This document shows, one piece after another, positions 1 through 14,300 of a stretch of 64,000 bases of DNA (the stretch's first letter is position 1; the number at the start of each line of letters is the position of its first letter). The notes beneath the pieces are model-generated. The model did not search any database. It saw only the letters and a list, made by a program, of their open reading frames with translations, and was not told the origin of the DNA. The DNA comes from Trichoplax adhaerens (Eukaryota; Placozoa; Uniplacotomia; Trichoplacea; Trichoplacidae): contig NW_002060945.1 of NCBI RefSeq assembly GCF_000150275.1, positions 2,627,172-2,691,171 of the forward strand. The letters are read 5' to 3'. Both the position numbers and the translations under genes were made by a program.

Positions 1-73
1 TATAATAATTAGATTTGCTGATTTGAGATGCTACTTAAAGAATGGCAAACTAAACTATTTCATTAAAATATAG

Positions 74-3000
74 ATCAATGTAATCCCAATCCATGTCTTC
101 ATGATGGCAATTGTACGAGGGCAGGTAAAAGTTTTTCCTGCGCGTGCCATGAAAATTATAACGGAAGAAGTTGTGAAAATGGTATGTAAGCATGTATCAT
201 ATAACTCAATCACCAAAGCATCACTCATGATAATAAATTGATGATCAGTTTTATTCATAACAGTAATTAAACTTAAAAATACTCAATGTAAGTGGTAACT
301 TTTTCACTGCTAAAGTTTCAGGTATTGCAAAACAAATAACATTTATGCTAAACTCGTAGTAGGATCGTAACCTATTGTGTTAACGTCCAATATACGACAT
401 TTAGTTAAACTATAGCCTTTATCCTTGTAAACTACGATAGTATGATCATATACTAAAATCCGTCAAGGATAGAAATGTGCCACTGAGCAATGATATTTTA
501 AGAGCCGGCAATTCTACTTGTAATTACAGTAATGGTTTTATTAATCAAAGTAAGCATTAATTAGGTTATTTTTGTTGCGTTGTTTAAAATTTTATTATAT
601 CATAACTTAGATATGAAAGATTATTAAGCATAAGAATAAGTATTGATACTGAGAACAATGAGTAATAAGTACAGTAATATATATTTATACCATTTTTGGA
701 AACTCCTAAAGATACTGTACTCATTCTAAGATATTAGCTAAATAGTTATTTTTTCAATGAAAGTAAATATTGTTTCGGCTAGTTTTTATTATTATGATTA
801 AATTTTAATATCATATTACAACCAAGACATCAACGATTATTAAACATAAGAACAAGTACTGATATTGAGTACCATAAGAATGAATATACAGTACAGTAAT
901 GTATATTTATACCTTTTTTGGAAATTCCTAAAAGTACCATACGGTACTGATTCTAAAATATCAGATACGCATAAAATTCGAATATGAAACAAGTTAATTT
1001 TGAAAACATTAGGTACTTATATCCCTTCTTTAATTTTACAGTAAAGAACTAACTGTAATTTAAACCTGTTGTAAACTCAAGATAACTTGTTATCAAATTT
1101 TTCAGCAGAAAAGCATCAGTAATCATACTACAGCCATTACTTTTAACTTACATAGACAATATGAAGCCTTTAATAACTAAGAGCTCCATTTACAGATCTA
1201 AATTCTTGCCGAAGTAATCCTTGTATTCATGGAAGATGTCAAAATATAAATTATTCTTATCTATGCCAATGCCATGCTGGCTACACGGGGACAGATTGTG
1301 AATTAGGTATATTTATATCGCGTATGATAATTAACATACAAATGTAGCGATTCGTGTTTGCCTAAGTAAAAAAATTCTTTCATTTAGACATTGATGAGTG
1401 TACTGAGAATATAAAAAAATGCAAAGAATTATGCATTAACTCATATGGCAACTATTCTTGCGGTTGTCATCATGGCAGGGAATTATCAAATGACAAAATT
1501 TCTTGTTACGGTATTATTTGCTTACTATATAAGCCTTTCTCATAAGTTAAAAATATCCTTATTTAATGTTTTCAATATCAAAGCTCAAAGTTAAAACTAT
1601 TTGGCATTTCTTTATTTTTTCCGCCAATTGCAGATCCATGCAAAAATGCAATTATGATTAATGATTCTAGTCGATCAGTTTACACATTGAGCAATAATTT
1701 CCTCAAATGCGATAAAGAAGGCTGGAAGACGGCTTGGTATCGATTTAATGGCGGAGTCAATAGCCAGATGATGGCGACAGGATACGTCAAAATTACTTCA
1801 TGTGAGACGATATTCCCTGGATGGTTAAAGGGCAATCATCCTACAGGTAACGCTGCTAAAATATCATCTACTTAAAAGCAGCATTATCTAAGCTACTAAT
1901 ATATCAAATTAAGATTTTTTTGCTTTTAAAATTAACTAACTATCATCATAGTCATCAAGAATTCCACTACTGGATATTTTATCTTTAAGCTATGCTTGAA
2001 TAATAGTAAACATCTAAAACTGAAAGGCAGCATTAAAACTCATATCTCATTCATAAGTAATCTATGAAACGACATATATTTGACACGACTTTATTTCAGC
2101 TATAAAATCAATTTCTAATTTATTTCCAGTCAAGCAAGGCATCATCAATGGTACCGTATGCTTTACATCTGGTACTCTTCGCTGCCAAAAAAAGCAATAC
2201 ATTAAGATCAAAAATTGTCATTCCTACTTTGTTTATTATCTTCCACCTGTATCTGAATGTTATCAACGCTATTGCACAGATAGATATGGTAAAGTTTGCA
2301 TTGATTCACTAATAAATTAAGAGGTTTCACAGTAGTCATTTTAATGGATTAGTAGCATATATTAGTAATGCGCTACAACTTTATATTCAATCTGGTATAA
2401 AATAAATTTGAGTAACTTACAAGCAGCTATAATTTTGGTACCTTAGCACTATTTGTTACTAAAATCATCCAGCAACATGAGGATATACCAGGATGCTAGT
2501 GATATGCATACGTACGCAAACACAGCAGTTTTACAATACATACTTAGTATAGGATGAAATTAAAATCTTAGTTTGCTATGCATAGCAGTATATTTAGCGA
2601 GCATTTGCTCGATGTAAGATTGAATTTGGTGTATTTATCGTAGATACAGTTAGCTTTGATTTTACGACGGTGGTTTATACTTTTTCTTACAGATTTTTGT
2701 AGCTCTAACCCTTGTTTGAATGGTACATGCACTGATAGTCCTTCAGGATTTCGATGCCAATGTAATCATGGGTATACTGGATTATACTGTCATCAAGGTA
2801 GGCTTGGTAAAAATAAATTGTAGAGAACCGTCATCTTGACATAAAAGACGGTCATATTCCTGATTCAAAAGCTCTGATTTCATTACGAGTCGTACGGTCG
2901 CTATATTTGTATATATAGATTGACCTGATTTTCACTTATATATGGTATAATGCCTTTACGTAGCTATTGATATAGGGTGCTAAATTAATTAACATTCTAG

Positions 3001-6000
3001 AGTTGAGGGAATTTTTACCTTTATGGTTAATCCTAGTAATTTTCGTTATTACTCTAGTGATTTAGAATAGTCTGTGTATCTTCTGGACGTGGTATAAAAT
3101 GCTAATAAACCCATCTAAAGTATATTTTAAATCTAGTTACCTTGATTTTCTTTTGTATCGTACCAGTGAATTTACATAACTATTGACATGGAGATGCTAA
3201 ATTAATTAGCTCTCTAGAGTATAGGCTATTTTTTACCTCTACGCTTAATCCAAGTATCGTTCGTTATTATTCTAGGAATTTAAAATAGCTTGTGTATCTT
3301 CTATATATGATATAAAATGCTAATAAACCTACCTAAGACGCATTTAAACCAAGTTATATTCCAACCAATGCATTTAGCTCTGAAAGAATGCGATCGTAAA
3401 CCATGCGAAAACGGTATTTGCGTACAACATCAAAACAGTTATAAATGCCGATGTAATCCAGGTTTCAAAGGAATAAACTGCGAAAAAGGTTGAAAGAATT
3501 TAAAAAAATTCGTTTATAACATATAGATATTAAATAACTCTTACCTAGAGTATACGCGTGCGATAACATTGACCTAATGCGACACTTCAAATTAATGCAA
3601 CTTCTGAGCTATAATAAATTCTTTAGTAAGCTACTAATTATATACTATATTATTATTTCCCGTAGATACTGATGAATGTAAGAATAATAACGGTGGCTGT
3701 TCTAATGACTGTCATAATACATTCGGCAGTTATACATGCAAATGTCCTTCAGATCTAGTCTTAGCACAGAATGGCCACAATTGCTACGGTAAGTATCTAA
3801 GGAGTCAAGTGTTATTAAAACACATAACTGCTTCATTAGATGATAGCAATTATTTCCGATAGGTTAGCCAATATAAATGGTCTAAGCCAAATCTAGTTGA
3901 TTTTGATAAGACAATATTATATTTAGGATGCTACTAATGATGTTACGTAAGAACTTGGTTAATATGTTATACCCATTCCACCGCTAGATCCATGCAACAA
4001 CTACTTACAGTCCTTTGATCGATCACGGCATCTTTCTGATCGAATAAAGTTCCCTCTCCTCTGCGATAATCACTTCAGCAAAAACACTTGGTATCGCTTT
4101 AATATTAATTCGACATCAATGGTCCTTCCAACAGAATGTACTCCTATGCGACGTTGCCAAACTACATTGTCCGGTTGGATGAACGGATCACATCCTTCAA
4201 GTAATGTATCACTTTTCCATGAGCTTATAGAATTTACTTCAATGGTATTAAAGTTGAGCAAACAACTTAAAATGTTTTTTGACGATGTACTTTTGAAAGA
4301 GAATTGAAAGTGTTATTGCTTAGTAATATGTACTGCTAGCTTCTATCACAGCAATAAATATTCTTTCTTTATGTAATCATGATCGTTATCTAGAACAAGA
4401 AGGAATTGTTAGCAGAAAGGCTTGTTTTAGCTATGCAAATGACTGCTGTTATAAATCCAACAATATTAGGGTCAAAAATTGTTCTAATTACATAGTGTAC
4501 AACCTTCCCGAGGTGAATTGTAATCCACCTAGTAGATACTGCGTCGTAGAAAACAGTAAGTTCCTAATTGAATACCAGAACGGTGATGAGCAAATTCTGA
4601 TTCTAACATATTGATATATTTATATCGATTAATATAGACCTTAATTTGACAATATTTTGAATTTTTTTAGACATATGCAAGGCTGACACATGTTTGAATA
4701 ATGGTAAATGTTTTACAGTTAATGCTACACATTTTCATTGCCTGTGTCAAGCTGGCTATACAGGAAAGCAATGTGAGCTTGGTATGTAAAATTTATAACG
4801 ATCATTTTCCATCTTTAAATTTTTCACGATATATCATTGTGCAGTACCAATTAATTTTCTGAAAGATTAATTATAAACTCAAGTGATTTACGCTTGCAAT
4901 ATTATCTTCTTTGTTCTCAATATGAGCATTTCCTTTTCGCCTAACAGTTATTAATGCCTGCCAATCTAATCCATGCTACGAGGGAACTTGCATTAGTTAC
5001 ATCAATAAGTACGTTTGTAAATGCATGCCAGGGACAACGGGAGTAAATTGTAATCAAGGTAGTGCAATTTTCTAAATAAGCAATTAGTAATTGATTTCGG
5101 TGTTAAGTGCCGCTTTGCATAACATCAACTAGATCTTGATGAATGCTCAATTAACAACGGTGGCTGCAGCGATATCTGCGTTAACTTGTATGGAAGTTAC
5201 GATTGCGAGTGTCCGAAATATAAAATCCTCGCTGATGACAGACGTACCTGTAGAGGTATAATTATAAAATTCTATTGCTTTATAGTAATCAAAGGAATTC
5301 ACAATTTCAAGTACTTAAATATTTTATTGTTACAATGAACGAATCTCAAGTATCGATAATCATTTACACGATTAGATCCTTGCGAAATTCGAGCCATAAA
5401 ATTAAATAATACCGCATCACAGTCTTTAAGCTATAATCAGGCTATAAAACTCCATCAAGAATGTCAATCGCATAATTCATGGATTAGTTATTATCATTGG
5501 TACAGTGCTGATCAAACAAAACCCTGCACAAGCATAGCTAGAAGACTAGGTGTTAAGCAAACAGGTAAAATATTTTCCAAGTGTGAAACAATCACCTTTG
5601 GATTTCTCAATCAACCGTATATACAATCTGATTACGCGATTAATTTTCAAGCGCTTTCTGTAAGCTTCGTGTTAGGCAATAATGAAGTGTTTCTATAACC
5701 GCAAATAGAAGTTTGAAATAATGTTCTTACCGATCATATTTTAAAATCGGAAGTGTATTCTTATTATACATGTACTATTTATTTCACTGGCTAATGGAAT
5801 GCGGACAATCGTAATTTTTGGCCTAATTCTATATAGTGGTTGTTTTTCCCCAAGTAAAAATAGTTAATATCTAATTAATTGCGAGCTGACGCCTATACAA
5901 GTAATCGTTCTGCTTTTAGCAAAAGTTTACTAACGCAAATCAGCATAGGAACTGTAAAATCTTAATATTGATCTTACCCTAAATTAAGAACAGCATAATA

Positions 6001-8318
6001 GTAGCACTATTTCAGTTCACTAACTAGATATAATCATCTTTCTTAGACAATCAGAGTAATGAACAAATTGAGAGTTTTACGGTATGTATTAAAGCAAACT
6101 CTCATTCTTGTGCCCGCAAAGCGATAATTCATGCCAAAAAGTGTGCAGGTTACACAGTGTACGGAGCCAAGCCAGTGACTGCTTGCTATTTGAATGCTTG
6201 CAGCAAAATCCAAGGTAGTTACTAATACTTTATGATAACATACAGTAATGCTCCGCCTCATGATTTTTCCTAACTTACAATATTAAATGTTCTGCCGATT
6301 GTCAATGTAGACGACTGCTTATCAAATCCATGCCATCATGGAGTATGCATCATGAAAGAGACCAGCTTTCAATGCCACTGCGAAGATGGCTATTTTGGAC
6401 GCTATTGCCAATTAAGTAACCTAAATTACAATATTTTGAAATGATTGCTGTTTTTATTATTATTACAATTATTTAATCCATCAGTCTTTCATATAATTGT
6501 CAAATATAATCGCTAGTGTAGTAATCGATACAAATTTTAGCCTCTTGTTTTTCGAATATATCCTTGGGATAGGTGTCTGTCAATCAAATCCTTGCTACAG
6601 TGGCCTTTGTCAGCCTACAGCAAATGGATATCGATGCCAGTGTTTTAAAGGATTTTATGGAAAGCAATGCGAATTCGGTTAGCTATAGTAGTATAGAGCA
6701 AAAGATCAGCATAGAACTGTACCAGGCTGCATAATAATGCAGCTCCCTTGAAATTATTCTGTTCGAATATTAAATCTATAATAAAATCGAATAATGGTTA
6801 CATAGAGAAAAAGATCAAGTGTTCTAGCAAATACTATTATAGTAGAGTTTCATTTTTAAGCAATATAAATATCGATACGTGAGTACGATTTATATATGTA
6901 TTGAACAGACGTATGCAACTCTAATCCTTGCGTAAATGGCCATTGCTTATTAAGTCATGGTGGATACCAGTGCATTTGTAATAAAGGATATAACGGTACA
7001 AATTGTGAATTAAGTAAGTCTACTTGTTTTTCAATATAATTTACAACAATGACTAACACCCAATTAGACTTCTTGTCCAATTTTAATCTGCTATTTGTTC
7101 TTAATAGAAAAAAATTAAACATTTTGACATGACAATATATATGAACGTGACCGTATGCGAAATCGGTCATTTTGCAAACTGCCCATATTTTTCTATCATT
7201 TGCAGGTATATGTAACAGCCACAGGAATCCTTGCCTTCATGGAAGCTGCGTTATTAAGAGTGATGGCGGCTATCGATGCAACTGCTTTTCTCAATATACT
7301 GGAGCTCATTGTGAAATTGGTAGGTGGCTTTATGTTTCAATTTATGTAAAGATGTTAACTACGCAACTGGAAATGAACAACCGGTAGTAGTTTGTAATCA
7401 TTTTTTCACTTTCTAAATAATCCTTTAACCACTAATACTTGATGAAAGATGATATGGTATAAACTTCTTCTGATTTAAGGAAAATGTTCATCAATTATAC
7501 TAAATTTGATCAGTTCTATTACTGAGATCGCTTACCTAGCGCATAAGTAGCATCATTCTTTGCTAATCAATCACTACCTTTCTATTTTAGAACAATGTTC
7601 AATGAGCTTTAAATCTTGCTTAGATATAGCTAGAAATAAGACCGTAACGCCACGTAATGGATTATACCGTGTTTATTATACCAGAGCATGCTTAGTCGAC
7701 GCTTATTTGCCGAGGATTTGGTGGATTTATTGCGATTTTACGTCTGAGCCCGGTTATGCATGGACATTAATTGAATCATTTTCACGCTATCAACGATATA
7801 ACCCAAACATTAATCTTGCATTTCGATATAGCAGTGGTGTTAATAATGGAGCAAGGCGAGGTAGCAATTGGTCCTATTTTCGCCTAAGCTTAGCTCAAAT
7901 GCATTACAGCTATGAGCAAGATCGCCTATTAACTTCACCAATGTGGCGCGCAACTTGCAATTATAACCCTGAAAACCCACACCGATATTATTCAAATCAC
8001 CCTTTCGATTATATGCGTGGTTACTTTGATCAATTTAATATCTTAAGCTATACTGGCCAAGGCAAATGTCGTCTTGTTGATTACATTGATATTCATGGCC
8101 ATCAATGTAGTAACTGTTTACGAGCATTTTGGGCAGACAGCGGAACTCACCTCCACACTAAATATTCTACAAAATTATGTTGTATTGGCAGGCAATGCTA
8201 CAGCAGTACAACTGGAAATGAAGATAATTTTGGCTATTATCAATACTATAATCCCATATTTTCATGTAGCAGTAGCCCACAAAGTACTACCAATTGGTGG
8301 ATTGGTGGTAAAATTTAA
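74..8318 (+). CDS. Secreted EGF / cbEGF / D8C multidomain protein with fibrinogen-like C-terminus (5' end outside window)
   Basis: Twenty exons read as one chain: 74-181, 1196-1306, 1388-1510, 1634-1846, 2130-2288, 2693-2797, 3378-3488, 3666-3788, 3988-4200, 4394-4555, 4671-4781, 4948-5058, 5133-5255, 5376-5564, 6047-6214, 6311-6415, 6573-6677, 6909-7013, 7206-7319 and 7591-8318. Every junction is phase 1. Order of domains: EGF, EGF, cbEGF (DIDEC start), D8C, EGF, EGF, cbEGF (TDEC), D8C, EGF, EGF, cbEGF (LDEC), degenerate D8C, four EGF, then a last exon with a fibrinogen-like fold signature and a TAA stop. About 1095 residues are visible; the first exon has an acceptor, so signal peptide and start lie upstream. 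No membrane segment is seen at the end, so a secreted protein is inferred. D8C and EGF are extracellular disulphide domains; D8C is known from uromodulin, GP2 and OIT3. Ligand and function unknown. Domain calls are firm; exact gene limits are not. Confidence 0.85.
600..975. repeat. Two-copy direct repeat in an intron, period about 216 bp
   Basis: A segment starting GATTATTAAGCATAAGAA at 619 recurs, diverged, at 835, followed in both by a TATATTTATACC-x-TTTTTGGAAA block. It lies wholly inside the intron between exons 74-181 and 1196-1306. Confidence 0.7.
1634..2288 (+). other. D8C domain 1, coded by two exons
   Basis: Exons 1634-1846 and 2130-2288. The first half has DPC, then WYRFNGG and GWLKGNHPT; the second half has [17 protein letters not shown] and YC. 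These are the landmarks of the eight-cysteine D8C domain of uromodulin, GP2 and OIT3. The intron falls right after the HPT motif, in phase 1, the same place as in the other D8C copies here. Confidence 0.85.
2930..3370. repeat. Two-copy direct repeat in an intron, period about 217 bp
   Basis: GCTAAATTAATTA at 2979 recurs at 3196, with long flanking similarity that includes TGTGTATCTTCT and AAAATGCTAATAAACC in both copies. It lies in the intron before the exon at 3378. Confidence 0.75.
3988..4555 (+). other. D8C domain 2, coded by two exons
   Basis: Exons 3988-4200 and 4394-4555. [34 protein letters not shown] and YIVYNLP match D8C well, including the CC pair. The first exon has exactly the same length, 213 nt, as the first exon of copies 1 and 4, which fits descent from one two-exon cassette. 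Confidence 0.88.
5376..6214 (+). other. Degenerate D8C domain 3, two exons
   Basis: Exons 5376-5564 (189 nt) and 6047-6214 (168 nt). The position in the array, the DPC start, the HWYS segment and the [10 protein letters not shown] / [10 protein letters not shown] pattern identify it as a D8C relative. The GW-x-x-x-HP motif that closes the first half in the other copies is missing and the half is 24 nt shorter. It is still open in frame, so it looks diverged rather than dead. Confidence 0.65.
7591..8318 (+). other. Fibrinogen-like terminal exon
   Basis: Acceptor at 7589-7590, stop TAA at 8316-8318, about 242 residues. The start has [15 protein letters not shown] and WIYCDF, then AWTLIESFS, the usual opening of fibrinogen-related and intelectin-like domains. 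The later part ([31 protein letters not shown]) does not match the calcium-site end of classic fibrinogen C domains that I can recall, so this is probably a related lectin-like variant. It ends the protein with no membrane anchor. Confidence 0.6.
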
Positions 8319-11300
8319 TGGATCAAATAAGTGATTAATTTTATTGAACATTCTTCCACTCTATTAAATTGAAGCTATCAGTATTGCAGTTTATACTGAT
8401 GATCGTATATTCTGCGGTTCGAGGTAGCTTTAAGATTTCAAGAAGTTATCAGCTAAAACATTATCGAAATTTGAAACTTTTTTTAAATGTGACTTTATTT
8501 TCCTTACCTTGTCATTCGTGGTATTAAATTTAAATTCGAATTGCGATGATCTAAATATTATTCTACATTGTGAAACTCTTTGCGTCTAAAAGCTGTTTAG
8601 CTAATTATTTGTTAACTGGCAATTAATGCTAGCACCAAATAATGATAACTAATTTCTTTACGTTTCTGTTAACAGTTCTTAACTATAAACATAACTGTGA
8701 TTTTTAATGATGTACTAGTGAAATTAATTTCCAATAAAAAATAGACTTTGTTCGTATTTGTTATATTTTAAGAGTATATTGTTATCGCATCCTTAATCTA
8801 GGTTTCTATAAACTTAGTGTTACTAGGGTCTTAAAATTACGTTTAGATCAGTTCTAAAACTATCATCTTTTAATTTCTTGACACTAAATGGCAGGAAATA
8901 AATAATCTATTTCTACTTTTTGTAACTGATTTATTATTTTTAACTTATGTATTACGTAACTGCCAGATCACTAATACAAATTTAGCTTGCATGTCCAGCA
9001 ACTGATGGTAATAATCGCTTCCAAAAATTATCATCTTTTAATTTTTTGACATTAAATGGTAATAAATATATAATCTATTTATAATTTCTACGATCGGTCC
9101 GTTATTTTCACTTATATATTGCTTAACTACTAGATCAATGATGCAAACTCAACTTGCATGCTCAACGAGTGATGGTATTCATTGTATCCTAAAATTATCA
9201 TCATTCTATTTTTGACACTAAATGGTAGAATGCATATAATCTATTTATACTTCCTGCTATCGATTCATTATTTTTACTAATTTATTGGCTACAAGATCAA
9301 TGACATAAACTCGATTTTGTATGCCCAAAAACTGATAGTAACAGTAAAATCGCAAGTGATTAGTTATAATTGATTAAATAATACAGAATACTCTGATCTA
9401 TTATTACTTTTGAGAGGAGTATAGCAGACTATTATTGCTTCAGATATGCGCTAACAAATATTAGAACAGTACCGGTATATGATTTATATGAGTTTTAACT
9501 CAGAAGGAGCTGAGGTGTAAAGCATCTCAGTGTGACGGAAACAAGTTGCTTTATTAAACTTAATTTAATTCTCTAATATGTATTAGTGAACTAATTTGAT
9601 TGCTGTGATTTCGAATCCAGGTTCGAAACGGAGGAAGGAGTAGTATTACGGCTGGTGTTTTACCGTAAATAATATTTTGTCTATTAAGCTTTTATAAAAC
9701 TGGTTAATGGTAGAACTAAAGGATCAGCATAGAAAGTATGTGTTAAAATTAAGACGGAGAATTTAATACTTAAACTTGTTTCCTGTTAGACCTTAGTGTT
9801 AAGACCAAATAAATGGATGGTATCAGTTAGCGTAATATTTTAATTAACATTCTCTACAGCTTATGCTATATATTAAATGAATTGCTCTAGAAAATAATAT
9901 CTGACTTATTAATTTATTAATTAACTTTTCCTTACACATAAATCTGTAAATAGCGTACAAAAGTATATGAGCTCGTTCTACGTCCTGAGTTAGAGCAGCC
10001 GTTCCTTTATGATTTATTACTACTGCTAGATTTTACTATAGTAAAGTACATTTACTACAAGTTAACCGAGCAGTGGTATTACTGTGTAGAAGTAGTTGGT
10101 CTTTATTCAGTAAATCTACTAAGTTAGTTGGAGATAGTTAAACTACTGCCGTATTTTCTGAAGAAAATTTACACGTAGGAATTCAATAATTTAAATGAGC
10201 TGATTTCTACCTTAATATTCATTTTCTCTTTTATTGCTACAAAAGTTAACTGAGTCACGACAAAATTTTTACACCTTTTCATTTCATGTTAATTAGTCTT
10301 ACTTGCTTTTTGCCTAAAGTTAAGACAGGACCGTAAATTACTTATTTCTGAATCCATATCGTTATGATATAATTCAGACCTAATGCTTATATAGTAAAAA
10401 GTTTCTGAAATAACTTTGTAGGTGTTCGTTTGAAGACGGTATGAATAAGATTACTTCTACAGGACTATGATCAAAATATACGAAAGTTGTCATCAGATAT
10501 CCAAGCCTAAGTACCGTCGCTAATAATTAGGCTGTTGCAATAAAGATTCCTTTCCATCTCCCGCTGGCGATTCGATTAAATAAATAAATTAACACGCGTT
10601 TATTCAGAATTTAATTTTAATCTTTTTATAAGGTTAATGATAAATCTTCATCACTACGACTACAAAGTCAATTTTGCAACATCTTCCATAGTATGCCTTT
10701 GATTTAACACCTGCTACTCGTCTATGTATGCTATTCTTTTTATGTCGCTACTTTAAATATTATATGGCTACCATATTCTAAGTTGCCAAAGAGTAAAGTT
10801 TAGGGACTAACAATTATATTAAAGTCGATTTCTGCATATTAACTGCTTTAATGAATTTAACTCTAAATAGAAAGCAGCATCTACGGATACTGACTGTATT
10901 GCTGTTGCGATTGAGGCTGTATCCTATGTGTTAGGGTTATACTGCTGCAATGGGTTGTACATATCTTATTCTAAAATGGATTGTTAAAAATTATAATATT
11001 AGCATGCACATATTTCAAACGTATGCTCACTGAAGAAGACAAACAGAGAGTTCATTTTGAAAGATCATGAGTCGCGTTATGAACTTATTTTGTAAATGGA
11101 TAGCATATAAGTTTGCAGTATACCAGTAAATAACTGAAAAGTGAATTGAGCTAACTCGGTCATTAATCTGATCCAATCATTCTCTTAGTTCCACTGCATT
11201 CACAAATATCTTATAATAATATTAGAATCGAGTAAAAAACGACAAAAATGAAAAGTTCAAGGGTGACTTCGCTCTGAACGTATGAAATCTAGCTATAAGA

Positions 11301-14300
11301 AATTTCAGTTATAAAATTCTGACGCAAATCTGTTGATCACAGTAAATAAACATGTTGATTTATGTCAACAAGAAATCGATCAATGTCCAACTTTGATCGG
11401 GCTCCGCCACAAAGATTCCATTATTGCAACTTCTACTCGCTATTAGATTATGCTATATAATCTTACCTAAATTATTATCATATAAAATCACTCATCCAGC
11501 TTTCTGATATAGGTAAAACCAATACTATACCAGTAATTTCTAAATTTTTAGCTTTCAAAATTAACAAATAAGGCTAAATATCTCTAAAAAAATTTCGGTC
11601 AAGTAATCTGAGCTATTTGTATACCGGTGTTCAAAAATTTCTAATCACGGTACGGCTCTTATATGTGTTATTTATTCATTTTTTGCAATTGTTTCAGCAT
11701 GGAAGCATGTAGCAGATTCAACAAAGATACTTTATCTCAATTTATTTTTTATCCCAATAATAATAATATATCAAAAATGTCAATAAAAGGCCAATATTGG
11801 TCATATCAGTGAGATATTTAACAACGTCATAAGCTACTAATTTGAAATGCAGATTCATTAAGCAAACCAGCTAGCTCATAGTCCACAACCCCAGCTAATC
11901 GAACTGATTAAAAAATTTTGCTTGATCGCAGCAATATACCAATAGCGCTCTTCATCAGTTCAAGCTTGGTCATTTGAATTAAAGATCTTAGCAATTAATG
12001 TAATTCCAGAAAATGGCATCGTTAAGGCTAATGCAAGCTTTTACGCTTGTTTATATATTCACGGTAACGATCGAAGCGTTAAAACTCTTTTTATTGTCGT
12101 ATAAAGACCTAATAAATACATGATGAATTAAAGTTTGGCTTGCGATTGCTATCTAAAATGTACTAATCCACTTTGTAAATTTATGCGTAGATCCTTCATG
12201 TACTTGTCCTCGGCCAAGGTAAGATGCCTTATTAGCTTTGACCTTTATAGCTAGATATGATCCTGAAATTTGATACTATTTCCGTTATTATTTCCATCAC
12301 ATTAATAGTACACTTACCCTCATCGAAGGATTCCAATTAATCAAATAACTTAGTCTTCTACAACACGTACTATAGGAAAAAATGATGATGATTATACTCT
12401 TAATCAGAATTTATTGTTTTAATTCATTCTTATAATATAACCTAACACTAATGTAACGAATCAATTTCTACTTAATTATTAGTATTTCTTACCATTCAAT
12501 CTGCAATGTAGCTACTTATCGTTAACTACCTTAAAAAATATCCGACAGAAGGTTCTATCATCAGGTTAAAAGTTTTAATTGCTCTTAACTTGGGAGAACT
12601 AATAAATAGAGTTTCAAAGTCATTTTATCGCTGGCATCTGGATCATTTTCCTTATAGTTTACTTAATTCCTCGCTGGAATGAACTAAAATAGTTCGATTT
12701 CCGTTACTTTACTGAGATTTCTGCGATCTCATTGAATCAAAAAATGGCACACCTACATGCAATGATTATATGGTAGTTCACACGATGGTAGTTTGCCATT
12801 ATTAGAAATGTGATTCAGCTTTTCAATTGTTAGTCCAATTTTTAACCATAGTGTCAACTACTTGTTATAAGATTATATGTTAAAATCATTTATGAACACT
12901 CATATTTGAACAAAATAACTCGTTTCAGATTTGAATCACATTTAATCTACAATATTAATCCTTTCTAGACGAGATAATTTAATGATAAATTCTTTTTCTT
13001 TATAACTTCAATCATATCTTTAGTGTGGTATCGCAAATTCATGCGCCTGAGCTAAGATTAATTTTCCATTCAGCGTATCTCCTTTATAGTTTTGCAATTT
13101 TTAGTACTTTCTATGATCACTTTACGCTATTTAAGCAATTTCTATCGAGAACACTATCGGCTTGAAAATCATAATTACGCACTTATTACATCCTTTGAAA
13201 TTAATTTCATGCTTTAAAAGTATTTGACACTATGAAATTGCCGGACAAGAAATTTCAAAATTTGTGAAAAGAATTAGAACTTTGTAAGATCTCTATACAA
13301 AGATGATCTACACATTGCTCTACTTTAGCCGAATACAAATGCAAATATTAGAAAAATTTCTAGACAGAGCTACTAGAATAACCTAAAATTGTCTATCGAT
13401 GTACTTTTCGTAGCATATGGCAGCTACAATCAGTATAGCAATATCCTACCTAATTTTACAATTATACAGCGGATCATCTGTAATCCAAAATGTTAATTAC
13501 TACTGTACACTAGAGTGCAGTAGTTACGTAGAAGTTATTCTTCCTACCACACTACAGTACGATGATTTAATCATATCCTAATATATGAATTACATACTTG
13601 CACCTATTTTAAGCTTTGGCTTCAATAGTATGACCTAATACGGTACTGTATATGGTATATGGTCATCTGCACTCGAATAAGAATCCACAGTTACGTTCTA
13701 TGGCTATGGGGTACTAAATAAGAGTATACCTTAGGATAAATATAGAAATCTAAGCTGCCGTGCACCATTCTAATCATGACTAGTTAATAATTTGTAATCT
13801 AATACTAAGTTACAGATACTAAGACTCGTCCATCATTACTTAAGAGCTGAGTGCTCATTCCTGTACTAACAATTATAAGTAGTCATATCGAACTTAAGTA
13901 TCACCTTAATTTAAATTAATTTATTAGCTCATTTACATTAAATTTTCGAAGTTCAGTTTGTCCTAATCGTTATGTGACCATGATGCTCCTGACTCTGAAT
14001 TAGTTAGCTGCTACAATAACCTGATAAAGGAATTGATTTATTTCGGTGAGATTTGATAAAAAGATTTCTTTAAAATCAATATCATACATAATTCGTAAGG
14101 ATTCTTCCTTATAAAAATAGATCTTGTCAAAATAAATGAAATAGCTACGTATAAATAAGCAACAATCCAACTGATAGATCTATCTATGAGATATAAAGAA
14201 ACTTAAAAGAAGATAAATTTTGAGATGCAAATACAACATTAAAAATTAATGTTGGTATTTCTACCAACAAATTATCAGTATTGCATATCTGAACGAAAAA

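Noticed and set aside
9605..9640. tRNA gene suggested by a GGTTCGAA box
   Set aside because: TTTCGAA and TTCGAAA form a short palindrome; no cloverleaf or A box could be placed around it.
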